Assembly (NCBI GenBank): GCA_002721615.1
Contig: PBKW01000023.1
Span: forward strand, 1 to 52,137
Reading direction: 5' to 3'
DNA from: Chloroflexota bacterium
Lineage (GTDB): Bacteria; Chloroflexota; Dehalococcoidia; Lucifugimonadales; Lucifugimonadaceae
DNA: 52,137 nt
Within the stretch, counting starts at the first letter, position 1, and the number at the start of each line of letters is the position of its first letter. Both the position numbers and the translations under genes were made by a program. The notes beneath the pieces are model-generated. The model had not been told where the DNA came from and did not search any database. It saw only the letters and a list, made by a program, of their open reading frames with translations. Below are positions 18,986-27,339 of this stretch, one piece after another.

Positions 18986-19034
18986 GAATTTTTCAAAATG
19001 TTCTTTTGTGACATATAAGTTGATTTTTTATGTA

Positions 19035-20078
19035 TTATTCAAAATTGTTTTTATATATTTCCCATACTTGTGCTTGCTTCATATCAGGAATTTTTGATAT
19101 TAATTCTTTATTAATGAAAGACATAGGTAAACTACCTGTGCCAATCCTAGCAGCTTCTTCACCTAATTGTGTCTGAGCTCTTTCCCATGCTATTTCTGAA
19201 TAACTAGCATAATGATTTGTTGTTGCAACATTATCCATAGAAAGAAGTGGGTTCTCTGGGTCTATAGGTTCTTGTTCAAAGACATCTAGTCCTGCACCTG
19301 CTATATCTTGAGATTTTAAAGCATCTATCAATGCAAGTTCATCCACAACAGGTCCTCTACTACAATTGATGAAATATGCTGTGTTTTTCATTAATTTAAA
19401 ATGTTTTTTTCCTATAAGCTGATGTGTTTCATCAGTTAGATTAGTATGTAAGGAAACATAATCAGATTTTTCACAAAGTTTTTCAATGCTTGTAGCGATT
19501 TCAATCCCATATTCTTTGAAATTCCAAGATGAAAGATATGGATCATAGCCTAAAATATTCATTCCAAAGGCTTTTGCTTTTCTGGCTACTGCTCTTCCTA
19601 TATCTCCAATACCAATTAGGCCAAGAGTTTCTCCAGATATATGACCCATAGGTGATAAGTATTCTCTAGTCCAAGTACCACTTTTCATTAATTTGTCATG
19701 AAGAACAAATTTTCTTGCACAAACTAATAAAAGCATCATAGTTTGATTAGATACTTCTTCAGTTCCGAATGAAGCACCATTAACAAATATAATTTTGTTA
19801 TCTGTAGCAGCTTTAGTATCTACAGAGTCAAATCCATGACCAAAAGAAACTACTCCTTTACAGGAACTATTTTTTAAGTTGGAGAAAAAATCAGAATTTA
19901 ATGGAAGTTGTGATTGCTCAACAATTATCACATTATAATTCTTCAACTCATTGAATGCTTTTTCTTTTTGAGAATCATCGACTCTTTCTAATATCCCTCC
20001 AGCAATTTTAATGGCTCTGTTATGTGGTTCTAAATTTATTTTTGAAGATCCTATGTAAGCAACTTTAAATTTAGACAT
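19035..20078 (-). CDS. D-isomer-specific 2-hydroxyacid dehydrogenase
   Basis: NAD(P)-dependent dehydrogenase that interconverts 2-keto and D-2-hydroxy acids. The Rossmann motif is GLIGIGDIGRAVARKAKAFG. Catalytic-site elements are INCSRGPVVDE (Arg), LDVFEQEP (Glu) and the C-terminal NHYASYSEIAW (His). Length of 347 is usual. A TTTTCCTCC box (complement of a ribosome site GGAGGAAAA) precedes the ATG at 20078. The gene stands between sucA and the tRNA-Glu gene. Substrate could be glyoxylate/hydroxypyruvate or a sugar-derived keto acid. It is only a distant relative of the second such enzyme at 40405. Confidence 0.85.
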   Translation of the reverse strand: MSKFKVAYIGSSKINLEPHNRAIKIAGGILERVDDSQKEKAFNELKNYNVIIVEQSQLPLNSDFFSNLKNSSCKGVVSFGHGFDSVDTKAATDNKIIFVNGASFGTEEVSNQTMMLLLVCARKFVLHDKLMKSGTWTREYLSPMGHISGETLGLIGIGDIGRAVARKAKAFGMNILGYDPYLSSWNFKEYGIEIATSIEKLCEKSDYVSLHTNLTDETHQLIGKKHFKLMKNTAYFINCSRGPVVDELALIDALKSQDIAGAGLDVFEQEPIDPENPLLSMDNVATTNHYASYSEIAWERAQTQLGEEAARIGTGSLPMSFINKELISKIPDMKQAQVWEIYKNNFE

Positions 20079-20092
20079 TTTTCCTCCTATTT

Positions 20093-20169
20093 TGGTACCC
20101 CGTACGAGATTCGAACTCGTGATCTCGGCCTTGAGAGGGCCGCGTGTTAGGCCGCTACACCAACGGGGC
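20093..20169 (-). tRNA. tRNA-Glu (anticodon CTC)
   Basis: Reading the minus strand gives a full cloverleaf. The acceptor stem is GCCCCGT/ACGGGGT with a G-U first pair. The anticodon stem is CGGCC/GGCCG around the loop CTCTCAA, giving anticodon CTC. The T arm contains GTTCGAATC, and CCA is encoded at 20093-20095. It reads GAG codons. The gene is 16 bp from tRNA-Gln on the same strand and probably shares a transcript with it. Confidence 0.95.
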
Positions 20170-20185
20170 TATTAAATTTTTATAT

Positions 20186-20259
20186 TGGCTGGCGATCCAG
20201 GGATCGAACCTGGGCTCCCAGATTCAGAGTCTGGTGTCCTACCGCTAGACGAATCGCCA
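20186..20259 (-). tRNA. tRNA-Gln (anticodon CTG)
   Basis: The minus strand reads as a tRNA with acceptor stem TGGCGAT/ATCGCCA, D-arm element TCTAGCGGTAGGAC, anticodon stem CCAGA/TCTGG with loop CTCTGAA (anticodon CTG), T-arm GGTTCGATCC, and encoded CCA at 20186-20188. It decodes CAG. Upstream of it in reading direction is a 65-bp stretch before ribH with no other feature. Confidence 0.95.
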
Positions 20260-20324
20260 TATCATCAATAGCGAAATTCTAGCAGAAGGAGTTTAACTAG
20301 AATAGATGTGTTTAATATTTTGAA

Positions 20325-20810
20325 CTAAGAAGAATTTAAAACTGCCATTTCTAATGCTGATTTAGCATAATAATATCCATTAGAAATTCTTTCTTCTGCT
20401 TGTTCTATATTTTCAGTAGTGAGAACTCCAAATATTATTGGAGTGTCTGTTAAAATACTAGCATTGGTGATACCTTGAGCTACAGACATTGAGATATATT
20501 CATCATGTTTTGTTTCACCTTTTATAACTGATCCAATACAAATGATCACATCAAATTTAGATTTTTTTCCAAGATGATATGCAGATTGAGAAAGTTCAAA
20601 AACGCCAGGCACATTTTGTTCTACGAAATAATTTGAATTATTGATTTGAATTTTATGATTTTTTAATTCTTTTAAAACATTAGATTTAAGTTTTTCTGAA
20701 ATTTCTTTATTAAATCCAGAAACAATTAATCCTATTTTAATTTCAGAAAAGTCAAAATTATTTTTAACAAGTTCGTCAAAATTATTATTATTTGATAAAG
20801 GAGGTTTCAA
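20325..20810 (-). CDS. ribH: 6,7-dimethyl-8-ribityllumazine synthase
   Basis: Condenses the ribityl-aminopyrimidine with dihydroxybutanone phosphate, the second-last step of riboflavin synthesis. Family elements present are GLIVSGFN, VPGVFELSQSA, the active-site region IGSVIKGETKHDEYIS (with the catalytic His) and TPIIFGVLTTENIEQAEER. Length of 161 fits. It lies 9 bp downstream of ribBA in the same direction and is the last gene of the dcd-rib block. Confidence 0.94.
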   Translation of the reverse strand: MKPPLSNNNNFDELVKNNFDFSEIKIGLIVSGFNKEISEKLKSNVLKELKNHKIQINNSNYFVEQNVPGVFELSQSAYHLGKKSKFDVIICIGSVIKGETKHDEYISMSVAQGITNASILTDTPIIFGVLTTENIEQAEERISNGYYYAKSALEMAVLNSS

Positions 20811-20819
20811 AAATTTTTC

Positions 20820-22010
20820 CTAAATAGAGTGGCCTAGTTTTTGTTTTTTTGTTTTAAGGTAAGTTTTATTATGTTCATTTTCATTACCTAGTATTGGTAT
20901 AACTTCAACTATTTCAAGTCCAAAACCATCAAGTCCTACTACTTTTTTAGGATTATTTGTAAGTAATTTGATTTTCTTTACTCCTAAGTCCACTAAAATT
21001 TGAGCACCTACACCATAATGACGTAAGTCAGGAGGAAAGCCCAAAGTTTTATTGGCTTCTACAGTGTCTTTTCCAGAATCTTGTAGTTCATATGCTTTTA
21101 GTTTGTTATGAAGACCTATTCCTCTACCTTCTTGTCTCATATATACAAATATTCCTCCCTCAGAGCCTATTTTTTTTAGGGAACCTCTAGACTGATCTCC
21201 ACAATCACATCTTAGGCTGTCAAAAAAGTCACCAGTTAAACATTCACTATGAACTCTTACTAAAACAGGTTCATTTTTAGAAATATTGCCAGATATTAAA
21301 GCTAAGTGTTCTTCTAACTCATGAGATGATTTGTAACCTATAGCTTTGAATTTTCCAAATTTGGTAGGAAGAGTTGTTTCAGCTACTCTATCAATTAATT
21401 TATCATGACTGAATCTGTAAGATATTAAGTCTTCAATAGAAATAATTCTTAAATTATGGTTTTTTGCAAATTTTTCTAAGTCATCTCTCCTAGCCATAGT
21501 GCCATCTTCATTTAATATTTCACACATTACTGCTGCTTTACTTTTACCAGCTAAAATAGATAAATCTACAGAGGCTTCAGTATGTCCTGCTCGTACTAAA
21601 ACCCCTCCTGGTCTATACTGTATAGGGAATATATGACCTGGTTTATCAAAGCTTTCTGGTGTGGATTTTTCATCAATTAAGTCTTTAATTGTTTTAGCTC
21701 TATCAAATGATGAGATACCTGTAGTAATTCCTTGTGAAGAATCTACTGAAACAGTAAAAGCAGTATGGTTGTTAGAAGTTATTCCATTTACCATAGGAGG
21801 AATATTCAAATTTTCAAGATATTTTTTGTCAATTGCTACACAAATTAATCCTCTAGCATTCATTGCCATGAAATTTATAATTTCAGGAGTAATTGATTCT
21901 GCAGGAATAGTTAAATCACCTTCATTTTCCCTATCTTCATCATCTACTATAATTACGGGTTTTCCATTTTTGAAACTAGATATTCCTTCTTCTATAGTAT
22001 TTAATTTCAT
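20820..22010 (-). CDS. ribBA: Bifunctional RibBA: dihydroxybutanone phosphate synthase / GTP cyclohydrolase II
   Basis: Makes both precursors of riboflavin. The N-terminal domain (1 to about 200) has DDEDRENEGDL and PGHIFPIQYRPGGVLVRAGH with the HTEA site of DHBP synthase. The C-terminal domain has the zinc site SECLTGDFFDSLRCDCG, RQEGRGIGLHNKLKAYELQ and LLTNNPKKVVGLDG of GTP cyclohydrolase II. Length of 396 fits a fusion. It is separated from ribE by a 116-bp AT-rich gap, the only sizeable gap in the rib block, so it may have its own promoter. Confidence 0.95.
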   Translation of the reverse strand: MKLNTIEEGISSFKNGKPVIIVDDEDRENEGDLTIPAESITPEIINFMAMNARGLICVAIDKKYLENLNIPPMVNGITSNNHTAFTVSVDSSQGITTGISSFDRAKTIKDLIDEKSTPESFDKPGHIFPIQYRPGGVLVRAGHTEASVDLSILAGKSKAAVMCEILNEDGTMARRDDLEKFAKNHNLRIISIEDLISYRFSHDKLIDRVAETTLPTKFGKFKAIGYKSSHELEEHLALISGNISKNEPVLVRVHSECLTGDFFDSLRCDCGDQSRGSLKKIGSEGGIFVYMRQEGRGIGLHNKLKAYELQDSGKDTVEANKTLGFPPDLRHYGVGAQILVDLGVKKIKLLTNNPKKVVGLDGFGLEIVEVIPILGNENEHNKTYLKTKKQKLGHSI

Positions 22011-22126
22011 TTTATTTTTTTCCTTATTGATAAGAATTTAGTTTTTAAAGATAATTTTTTGATCTTCAATCAATATTATAATTAATCAATCTTTCAATGT
22101 TAATAATTTGTGAATATTTTATTTAT

Positions 22127-22705
22127 TTAATTTATAAAATTTTCTATATATTTAGCTGTTAAGTCTACTTCTATATTAACTAGTTTTGAAGGTTCAGAAA
22201 ACTTAAAAATCGTATTTTCCCATGTATAAGGAATGATTGAAACAATAAAGTTTTCATCATTTACTTCAACAATAGTTAAGCTAATTCCATCCAAAGCTAT
22301 ATAACCTTTTTCAATTAAATATCTTGAAATATTTTTTGGTGTCTTTATAGAAACTTCGTGAGAATTCCCTTCTTTTTTTATATTTATTATTTCACTAGTA
22401 CAATCTATGTGACCTTGAACAAGATGTCCTCCTATTACTTCCCCTAATTTAGCTGATGTCTCAAGGTTTACTTTAGAATTATTCTTTAGATATCCTAAAT
22501 TTGTTCTCTTTAAAGTTTCTGGAATTATATTAACTTTGAAAATAGATTTCTTAATATTTTTTTCAATTACAGTAAGACAGGTCCCTGATATGGAAATACT
22601 ATCTGAGATATTTAAATCATCTATAATATCCTTAGAATAAATTGTTAAAGATTCTTTAGATATTTCTATTACTTTCCCTATAGATTGAACAATTCCTGTA
22701 AACAT
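22127..22705 (-). CDS. ribE: Riboflavin synthase, alpha subunit
   Basis: Converts two lumazine molecules to riboflavin plus the pyrimidine. It begins with the family start MFTGIVQSIG and has two internally similar lumazine-binding barrels (residues about 1-95 and 96-190). GTCLTVIEK marks the first barrel, and GGHLVQGHID plus LDGISLTIVEV the second. The 192-residue length is slightly short of the usual 200-215 but has both domains. It starts 1 bp after ribD stops. Confidence 0.93.
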   Translation of the reverse strand: MFTGIVQSIGKVIEISKESLTIYSKDIIDDLNISDSISISGTCLTVIEKNIKKSIFKVNIIPETLKRTNLGYLKNNSKVNLETSAKLGEVIGGHLVQGHIDCTSEIINIKKEGNSHEVSIKTPKNISRYLIEKGYIALDGISLTIVEVNDENFIVSIIPYTWENTIFKFSEPSKLVNIEVDLTAKYIENFIN

Positions 22706-22706
22706 A

Positions 22707-23774
22707 TTAATTTAAGTATCCTGATATCATAATATCATTTTCAATTTTTGAAATATTTACTTTTTTTAATTCTGGAGATTCATCAATATAGTTATAACCA
22801 TTACCACCTACAGCAGTCTTAGCATTTTCTCCCCCTAAAATTTTTGGAGAGATAAAAGTTATGACTTTATTTACAAGTTTTAAGTCAAAAAAACTTCCTA
22901 AAATATCTTTTCCTCCTTCAACTAGAATATTTGTACATCCTCTTTTTCCTAAATCTTCTAATACACTAGTAATATCTACACCTTCATTACTGGGATTAGT
23001 TTTTATATATTCAACATTATTAATTTGTTTTTTTGAATTAATTTTAGTTGAGTAAATTAAAATTTGTCCTGATGTTTTAAATAAATTTGAATTGTTAGGT
23101 GCTTTAGAGTTTGAATCCAATACAACTCTAAATTTAGGACCACTAAATCCATTCCGAGCGTTTAATTTTGGGTTATCAGTTAATAGTGTATTTATTCCGA
23201 TAAGGACTGCATCTGATTCAGATCTTAATTTATGGACAATTTTTCTTGATTGATTATTAGAAATCCAAGTTGAGTCTCCGATTTTTGAAGAAATTTTTCC
23301 ATCTAAAGTCATTGCGTATTTTACTGTGACAAAGGGTCTTTTTGTAATTAAAAAATGTTTAAATCCTTCTATTAATTCTTTAGCTTTATCAATTTCATCA
23401 TTATTTATATCTTTTGAAACTTCTATTCCAGAGCTTCTAAGTTTTTCGATACTTTTTCCATTAACTTCTGGGTTAGGATCTCTCAATGGAGTAATTACCT
23501 TAGAAATTCCTGCTTTGATGATTGAATCTACACAAGGAGAAGTGCTTCCGTAATGATAACAAGGCTCTAGTGTAGTGTATAAAACGCTACCTTCACAGTT
23601 TTCTCCAGCTTTTTCAATGGCCATAATTTCAGCATGTTTTATGGGATTAATGCTAGTATGTCCTCTCCCTAAAATTTTTGAGTTTTTTACTATTACTGCT
23701 CCAACAGGAGGCCTTGGCGAGACTTTTCCTTTAACGGATTCAGCTAAAGAAAGAGCTTCTTTAAAAAATGTCAT
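22707..23774 (-). CDS. ribD: Bifunctional riboflavin deaminase/reductase RibD
   Basis: Deaminates and then reduces the GTP-cyclohydrolase product. The N-terminal zinc deaminase domain shows KHAEIMAIEKAG (HAE) and TLEPCYHYGSTSPC (two Cys ligands). The C-terminal reductase domain begins at about residue 145 with VTVKYAMTLDGKIS and includes VLIGINTLLTDNPKLNAR and ILVEGGKDI. Length of 355 is typical. Its start overlaps the last base of dcd, pointing to coupled expression. No FMN riboswitch can be recognised upstream. Confidence 0.95.
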   Translation of the reverse strand: MTFFKEALSLAESVKGKVSPRPPVGAVIVKNSKILGRGHTSINPIKHAEIMAIEKAGENCEGSVLYTTLEPCYHYGSTSPCVDSIIKAGISKVITPLRDPNPEVNGKSIEKLRSSGIEVSKDINNDEIDKAKELIEGFKHFLITKRPFVTVKYAMTLDGKISSKIGDSTWISNNQSRKIVHKLRSESDAVLIGINTLLTDNPKLNARNGFSGPKFRVVLDSNSKAPNNSNLFKTSGQILIYSTKINSKKQINNVEYIKTNPSNEGVDITSVLEDLGKRGCTNILVEGGKDILGSFFDLKLVNKVITFISPKILGGENAKTAVGGNGYNYIDESPELKKVNISKIENDIMISGYLN

Positions 23775-24361
23775 TATTCTTCAGTATGTTTTATTTGTTT
23801 ATCAAAATCTAAATGTGCTTTGCTAGCTGTAGGATCTTCTTGCCCTTTATATCTACTACCTAGTTCTGGAGATCCATATTCTCTAATTACATGTGTAGTT
23901 AACTTGAGGAAACTTATCTGTCCAATCCTCATTCCGTAATATAAAGTTATTGGCAATCTGGATACATTAGTCAGTTCTAATGTTAATTTTCCATCCCAAC
24001 CAGGATCTACATAACCTGCAGTAGAATGAATCAATAATCCTACTCTTCCTAAAGAACTTTTTCCTTCAAGTCGCGCTACAATATCACTTGGAATTCTTAT
24101 TCTCTCTATAGTAGAAGCTAAAATAAACTCACCCGGATGCAATATGAAAGGTTGATCTTTTTTAATTATGTGTTCTTCTGTTAAATCAGGGAGATCTTTT
24201 TTTAAATCAATAAATGGCTCAGTTGAATTTCTGAAGACCAAAATTTTGTTATCTAAATGAAGATCTACACTTGCTGGTTGAATATCTTTAGGATCTAAAG
24301 GATCTATAATTATAGATCCTTTATCCAAGTATTCTTTGATAGTTTTATCACTCAAGACCAT
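23774..24361 (-). CDS. dcd: dCTP deaminase
   Basis: Trimeric enzyme of the dUTPase fold that supplies dUTP/dUMP for dTTP synthesis. Visible elements are QPASVDLHLDNKILVFR, HPGEFILASTIERI, ARLEGKSSLGRVGLLIHSTA, GYVDPGWDGKLTLELTNVS (with the catalytic Glu) and MRIGQISFLKL. Length of 195 is normal. It may be monofunctional or the dUMP-forming bifunctional type; the sequence alone does not decide. First gene of the leftward block with ribD. Confidence 0.93.
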   Translation of the reverse strand: MVLSDKTIKEYLDKGSIIIDPLDPKDIQPASVDLHLDNKILVFRNSTEPFIDLKKDLPDLTEEHIIKKDQPFILHPGEFILASTIERIRIPSDIVARLEGKSSLGRVGLLIHSTAGYVDPGWDGKLTLELTNVSRLPITLYYGMRIGQISFLKLTTHVIREYGSPELGSRYKGQEDPTASKAHLDFDKQIKHTEE

Positions 24362-24481
24362 TTTATTTTCCTTTTCTATAACTTTATTGTTGATAATATT
24401 TTAAATGAATTATCAGTGAATATTACAAGAATTATTTTTTACTTGTTTTTTATTCTGTGAGTTCCAGTTAGTATTAGATAT

Positions 24482-25039
24482 ATGATAGAAGATTTAAGAG
24501 AAATAGGAAGAACTATTATTCTTACTTCCTTAATTTATATAATTTTAATATTCCTAACTCAAAATTATATTGTAAAAGGTAATAGTATGTTCCCTAATTT
24601 AGATGATGGTCATAGAGTGTTAGTTAATAAATTTGTTTATTTCCGTGTTATTACATTAGAAAATTCTAAAATTGGAGCAGGAGAAAATTTTATTTTTGGA
24701 GGTCCCCAAAGAGATGAAATTATAGTTTTCAATTCTCCTCAACCTTATCAAAAAGAAGCATTAGTAAAAAGAATTGTTGGTCTTCCAGGAGACTGGGTTG
24801 AAATAAAAAATGGAATAGTATTAGTTAATAACAAACCTACCTCAAAAAATTTTGGATTTACTTCTTCTATTTCTTTTGATGAAAAAATGAAAGTTCCTGA
24901 ATCAATGTATTTTGTTTTAGGAGATAATAGGAATTATTCTAATGATTCAAGAATATTTGGATTTATTTCTTCAGATGAAATCATTGGAAGAGTATGGATA
25001 ACTTATTGGCCTTTTTCAGAATTGAAAATTTTTGGTTAA
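24482..25039 (+). CDS. lepB: Signal peptidase I
   Basis: Membrane protease that cuts signal peptides from exported proteins. One N-terminal membrane helix (about residues 11-28) precedes the catalytic Ser box VKGNSMFPNLDDG. The Lys box follows (QKEALVKRIVGLPGDWVEI), then the C-terminal boxes YFVLGDNRNYSNDSR and GFISSDEIIGRVW. The 185 residues and single transmembrane segment match Gram-positive-type enzymes. It is divergent from dcd with 120 bp between the starts, and tRNA-Lys follows downstream. Confidence 0.95.
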   Translation: MIEDLREIGRTIILTSLIYIILIFLTQNYIVKGNSMFPNLDDGHRVLVNKFVYFRVITLENSKIGAGENFIFGGPQRDEIIVFNSPQPYQKEALVKRIVGLPGDWVEIKNGIVLVNNKPTSKNFGFTSSISFDEKMKVPESMYFVLGDNRNYSNDSRIFGFISSDEIIGRVWITYWPFSELKIFG

Positions 25040-25104
25040 ATTATTTTAGTTGAAACGCATGAAGAGATTTATTAGACTTGCTAAAGCACTTTTCATTTTT
25101 TAGA

Positions 25105-25181
25105 GGGCCCTTAGCTCAGCCCGGCAGAGCAACTGACTTTTAATCAGTAGGTCCAGGGTTCGAATCCCTGAGGGCCCACCA
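25105..25181 (+). tRNA. tRNA-Lys (anticodon TTT)
   Basis: The acceptor stem GGGCCCT/AGGGCCC is followed by D-arm TAGCTCAGCCCGGCAGAGCA, anticodon stem ACTGA/TCAGT with loop CTTTTAA (anticodon TTT), and T-arm GGGTTCGAATCCC. CCA is encoded at 25179-25181. It decodes AAA and AAG, which matter greatly in this Lys-rich, AT-rich proteome. Confidence 0.96.
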
Positions 25182-25224
25182 CCAAAAAAAGTGTTTTGAT
25201 CCTAATTAAATGGAGGAAAAATAT

Positions 25225-25458
25225 ATGTTGAAAGTATATTTCAGAAAAAAGAATTTATATTTTCTGATACTTGTAGCTTTAATATTTCTTATCACAAATT
25301 CTTTTATTCTTACTGAAGCTCGTTCTGCTTTGATCCTTGCAATTTCTAATGGTTTGTTTGCTACTTTGTTGTCTCAATTAAGGATGAATTTATGGGCAAG
25401 GAATTTAGGAGATAGGCATAAAAACTGTGAAATATCTGAATTTGATTATCTGGATTAA
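25225..25458 (+). CDS. Small membrane protein, 77 residues
   Basis: Unrecognised protein with a basic N terminus and two hydrophobic segments (about residues 9-27 and 35-52 from this start), ending in a hydrophilic, acidic tail. The upstream ATG at 25210 is less likely because the ribosome site GGAGGA lies just behind it, 7 bases before the ATG at 25225. Starting there also leaves a clean Lys/Arg-rich membrane-insertion end. It follows the tRNA-Lys gene by about 43 bp. Function unknown. Confidence 0.6.
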   Translation: MLKVYFRKKNLYFLILVALIFLITNSFILTEARSALILAISNGLFATLLSQLRMNLWARNLGDRHKNCEISEFDYLD

Positions 25459-25499
25459 ATAATCTTAATTTTCATTTACTTTATTTTTTAATGTAAAAT

Positions 25500-26369
25500 A
25501 TGTTTATGAGAATATACTTTTCTTTGATATTTTATATTTTTATTTTCACTTCTTTAAGTTGTTCTTCATCTCCACAAATTGATCAAGTTCAAGAAAAAAA
25601 TGATATACAATTTGAGAAGGAGAGAAGAGGCCCTCCACCTGATGGAGGAGAGAGAAGAGGCCCTCCACCTGATGGAAGAGAGAGAAGAGGCCCTCCACCT
25701 GATGGAAGAGAGAGAAGAGGCCCTCCACCTGATAGAAATTTTAATAAACCTATGTATAAATATTCTTGTGAAATTAACGGTCAAGGTTTTTGCATTTTTT
25801 CAGGTTCTCCTCATATAAATGGTTTAAAACCGAATTCTGAAGAAATTATAGATAGGGATTTGAATATCTTATTTTCAGTTAATAATGCTATTGCTGTAAA
25901 TTCTTCTGGAGAAGTTTTAAAACCATCAGGAAAACCTGCTTCAAATGGTGATTATTTAATTGAATCATATTTAGAAAATTTAACTAAAGATGAAATATCT
26001 TTTCATAAAGTTATGGCTATTATGTTTCCTATTAGAAATGCTTTAATGTATGACATAGAAAAAATAAATATGTCTTATTGGGAAAACTTAGTGATTGAAC
26101 TAAAAATAAGGAATATCAAGGATTCTACTTATACTGAAGGTCCTACTCCAAGAGATAACTTTTATAGTAGAGAAGGAATTTTTGATTTAGCTAAAAATCC
26201 TAACCAAAGAGACATTCATCATGATGTGATGAAATTCCTGGAAGAATCAGGAATTCATCTTTTATGCCATGTTACTTCTGAAGAATTTAATAATATGCTT
26301 AGAGATTCTCATCCTGAAGGGCATGATCCTTGTAAGGAAGCTGAAATAACAAATAAAATTCCGTTTTAA
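25500..26369 (+). CDS. Lipoprotein with ERRGPPPDG repeats
   Basis: Lipoprotein with signal peptide and lipobox SLSC (Cys21). After a 19-residue linker come four 10-residue repeats, ERRGPPPDGG/R (residues 41-80), a Pro/Gly/Arg-rich spacer. The folded part (about 85-289) has four Cys (CEINGQGFCIF; HLLCHVT; DPCKEAE), suggesting one or two disulfides outside the membrane, and runs of His (DIHHDVMKF). I do not recognise the domain. No good ribosome site precedes either ATG (25500 or 25506). The stop overlaps the convergent gene by 4 bp. Confidence 0.75.
   Translation: MFMRIYFSLIFYIFIFTSLSCSSSPQIDQVQEKNDIQFEKERRGPPPDGGERRGPPPDGRERRGPPPDGRERRGPPPDRNFNKPMYKYSCEINGQGFCIFSGSPHINGLKPNSEEIIDRDLNILFSVNNAIAVNSSGEVLKPSGKPASNGDYLIESYLENLTKDEISFHKVMAIMFPIRNALMYDIEKINMSYWENLVIELKIRNIKDSTYTEGPTPRDNFYSREGIFDLAKNPNQRDIHHDVMKFLEESGIHLLCHVTSEEFNNMLRDSHPEGHDPCKEAEITNKIPF
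25620..25739 (+). repeat. 30-bp tandem repeat, four copies, coding
   Basis: Four adjacent 30-bp units starting with GAGAGAAGAGGCCCTCCACC encode ERRGPPPDGG, ERRGPPPDGR twice, and ERRGPPPDRN. Units differ by very few bases even at third positions, so expansion is recent. The array is a local GC-rich island in AT-rich DNA. It produces long open frames on all strands; those are shadows. Confidence 0.95.
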
Positions 26370-26590
26370 TCATTTTCCCAAATTTCTGGTGCATCCTCTT
26401 TTTTTATTGATTTTTCAGATTTTTTCTTTTCTGCTTTAATTCCACTAATTATCATGAAAATTCCTAGAAAAGTTGAAAACAAAACTATTGAAAAAAGTAA
26501 TAATGATTTTTGATGAAGTATATTGCTGAACATCAGTGTCCAGGCAATAATAATCATGAATAAAAATAAAAATAATTTTTTAATTATCAA
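26366..26590 (-). CDS. Small membrane protein with charged tail, 74 residues
   Basis: Two hydrophobic segments (residues about 6-22 and 30-50) are followed by a Lys/Glu-rich cytoplasmic tail (KAEKKKSEKSIKKEDAPEIW). No family is recognised. It starts with ATG at 26590 and ends 4 bp inside the end of the convergent lipoprotein gene. The lipoprotein gene upstream (26621-27208) reads in the same direction with a 30-bp gap, so the two could be co-transcribed. Confidence 0.55.
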   Translation of the reverse strand: MIIKKLFLFLFMIIIAWTLMFSNILHQKSLLLFSIVLFSTFLGIFMIISGIKAEKKKSEKSIKKEDAPEIWEND

Positions 26591-26620
26591 ATTAAGAGTT
26601 ATTTCTTTATTTAGAGATAG

Positions 26621-27208
26621 TTAATTGCCACTACCTTTTAGTCCTTTAGCTTCTCCTTCACCAGATGTAAATGGAGAAGGGTTTGCTATTAGGAGAGCGT
26701 CTGAAAAACTTTCACAAGTTTCTACACTTAATTCACATAAAACTACCAAGTTTCCTATTACTCCATAAGCTGCATACTTTGTTCCTCCACGCACTCCTAC
26801 ACCTGCATCAGCTAAAGTAGTAACTGATTGTGCTCCGCCTGTTTCCTGTAAATTTTCAGTAGCAGCTGCAGCAACAGGAGCTCCTAAGTTAAGTGCATCT
26901 TCATGTGATTCATAAAATCTTACTTCAACATCTTTTCTTTGTCTGAATCCATAATGAATTTCAATTGCTCCAGGAGTGTAAAGATTACCTTCTTCATCAA
27001 CAGCTGAAGGATCAAATGTTTTTGAAGATTTCCAACCTGTCTCTTTTGCATGATCTAAAGTAAATTTATAGTCTGGTAGAGTGATAATATAATTAGAGTT
27101 ACCACTAGACTTAGTTTCTGAATCTGTAGTCTGTGATTCATCGCCAGAGCATCCAAGAATTATAAATAACGAAGATATTAGTATTATTAACCGAACTAGA
27201 TTTTTCAT
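26621..27208 (-). CDS. Lipoprotein, family member A of a pair
   Basis: Lipoprotein with lipobox ILGC, Cys21 counted from the ATG at 27208. This start is preferred over an upstream ATG at 27262 because it follows the ribosome site AGGTAGG (minus strand) and leaves a standard signal peptide. The mature protein has a Ser/Thr/Asp linker, then a domain with TGWKSSKTF, IHYGFRQRKDVEVRFYESHE and IGNLVVLCELS. These segments align with the lipoprotein at 50995-51702, so the two are paralogs. Function unknown. Confidence 0.72.
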   Translation of the reverse strand: MKNLVRLIILISSLFIILGCSGDESQTTDSETKSSGNSNYIITLPDYKFTLDHAKETGWKSSKTFDPSAVDEEGNLYTPGAIEIHYGFRQRKDVEVRFYESHEDALNLGAPVAAAATENLQETGGAQSVTTLADAGVGVRGGTKYAAYGVIGNLVVLCELSVETCESFSDALLIANPSPFTSGEGEAKGLKGSGN

Positions 27209-27339
27209 ATTGCCTACCTGTTTATTTTTCAATAACTTATCAATGTTTATATGAAAAAACAAATTATATAGAATTTACTTTTTTAAAAATCATATATCTG
27301 TTATTTTATAAAATAATTTATTAATAAATCCACATCAAT

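Noticed and set aside
24362-24481. FMN riboswitch or other structured leader upstream of dcd-ribD
   Set aside because: No conserved stem sequences recognisable; the region is a plain AT-rich divergent promoter region between dcd and lepB.
20093-25181. Integrated element using tRNA genes as attachment sites
   Set aside because: No integrase, phage or transposase gene, and no duplicated tRNA 3' end, was seen near the three tRNA genes.
25546-25818. Long open frames on both strands across the GPPPDG repeats
   Set aside because: They come from the 30-bp repeats, whose length keeps every frame open. Only the frame with signal peptide and lipobox is a plausible protein.
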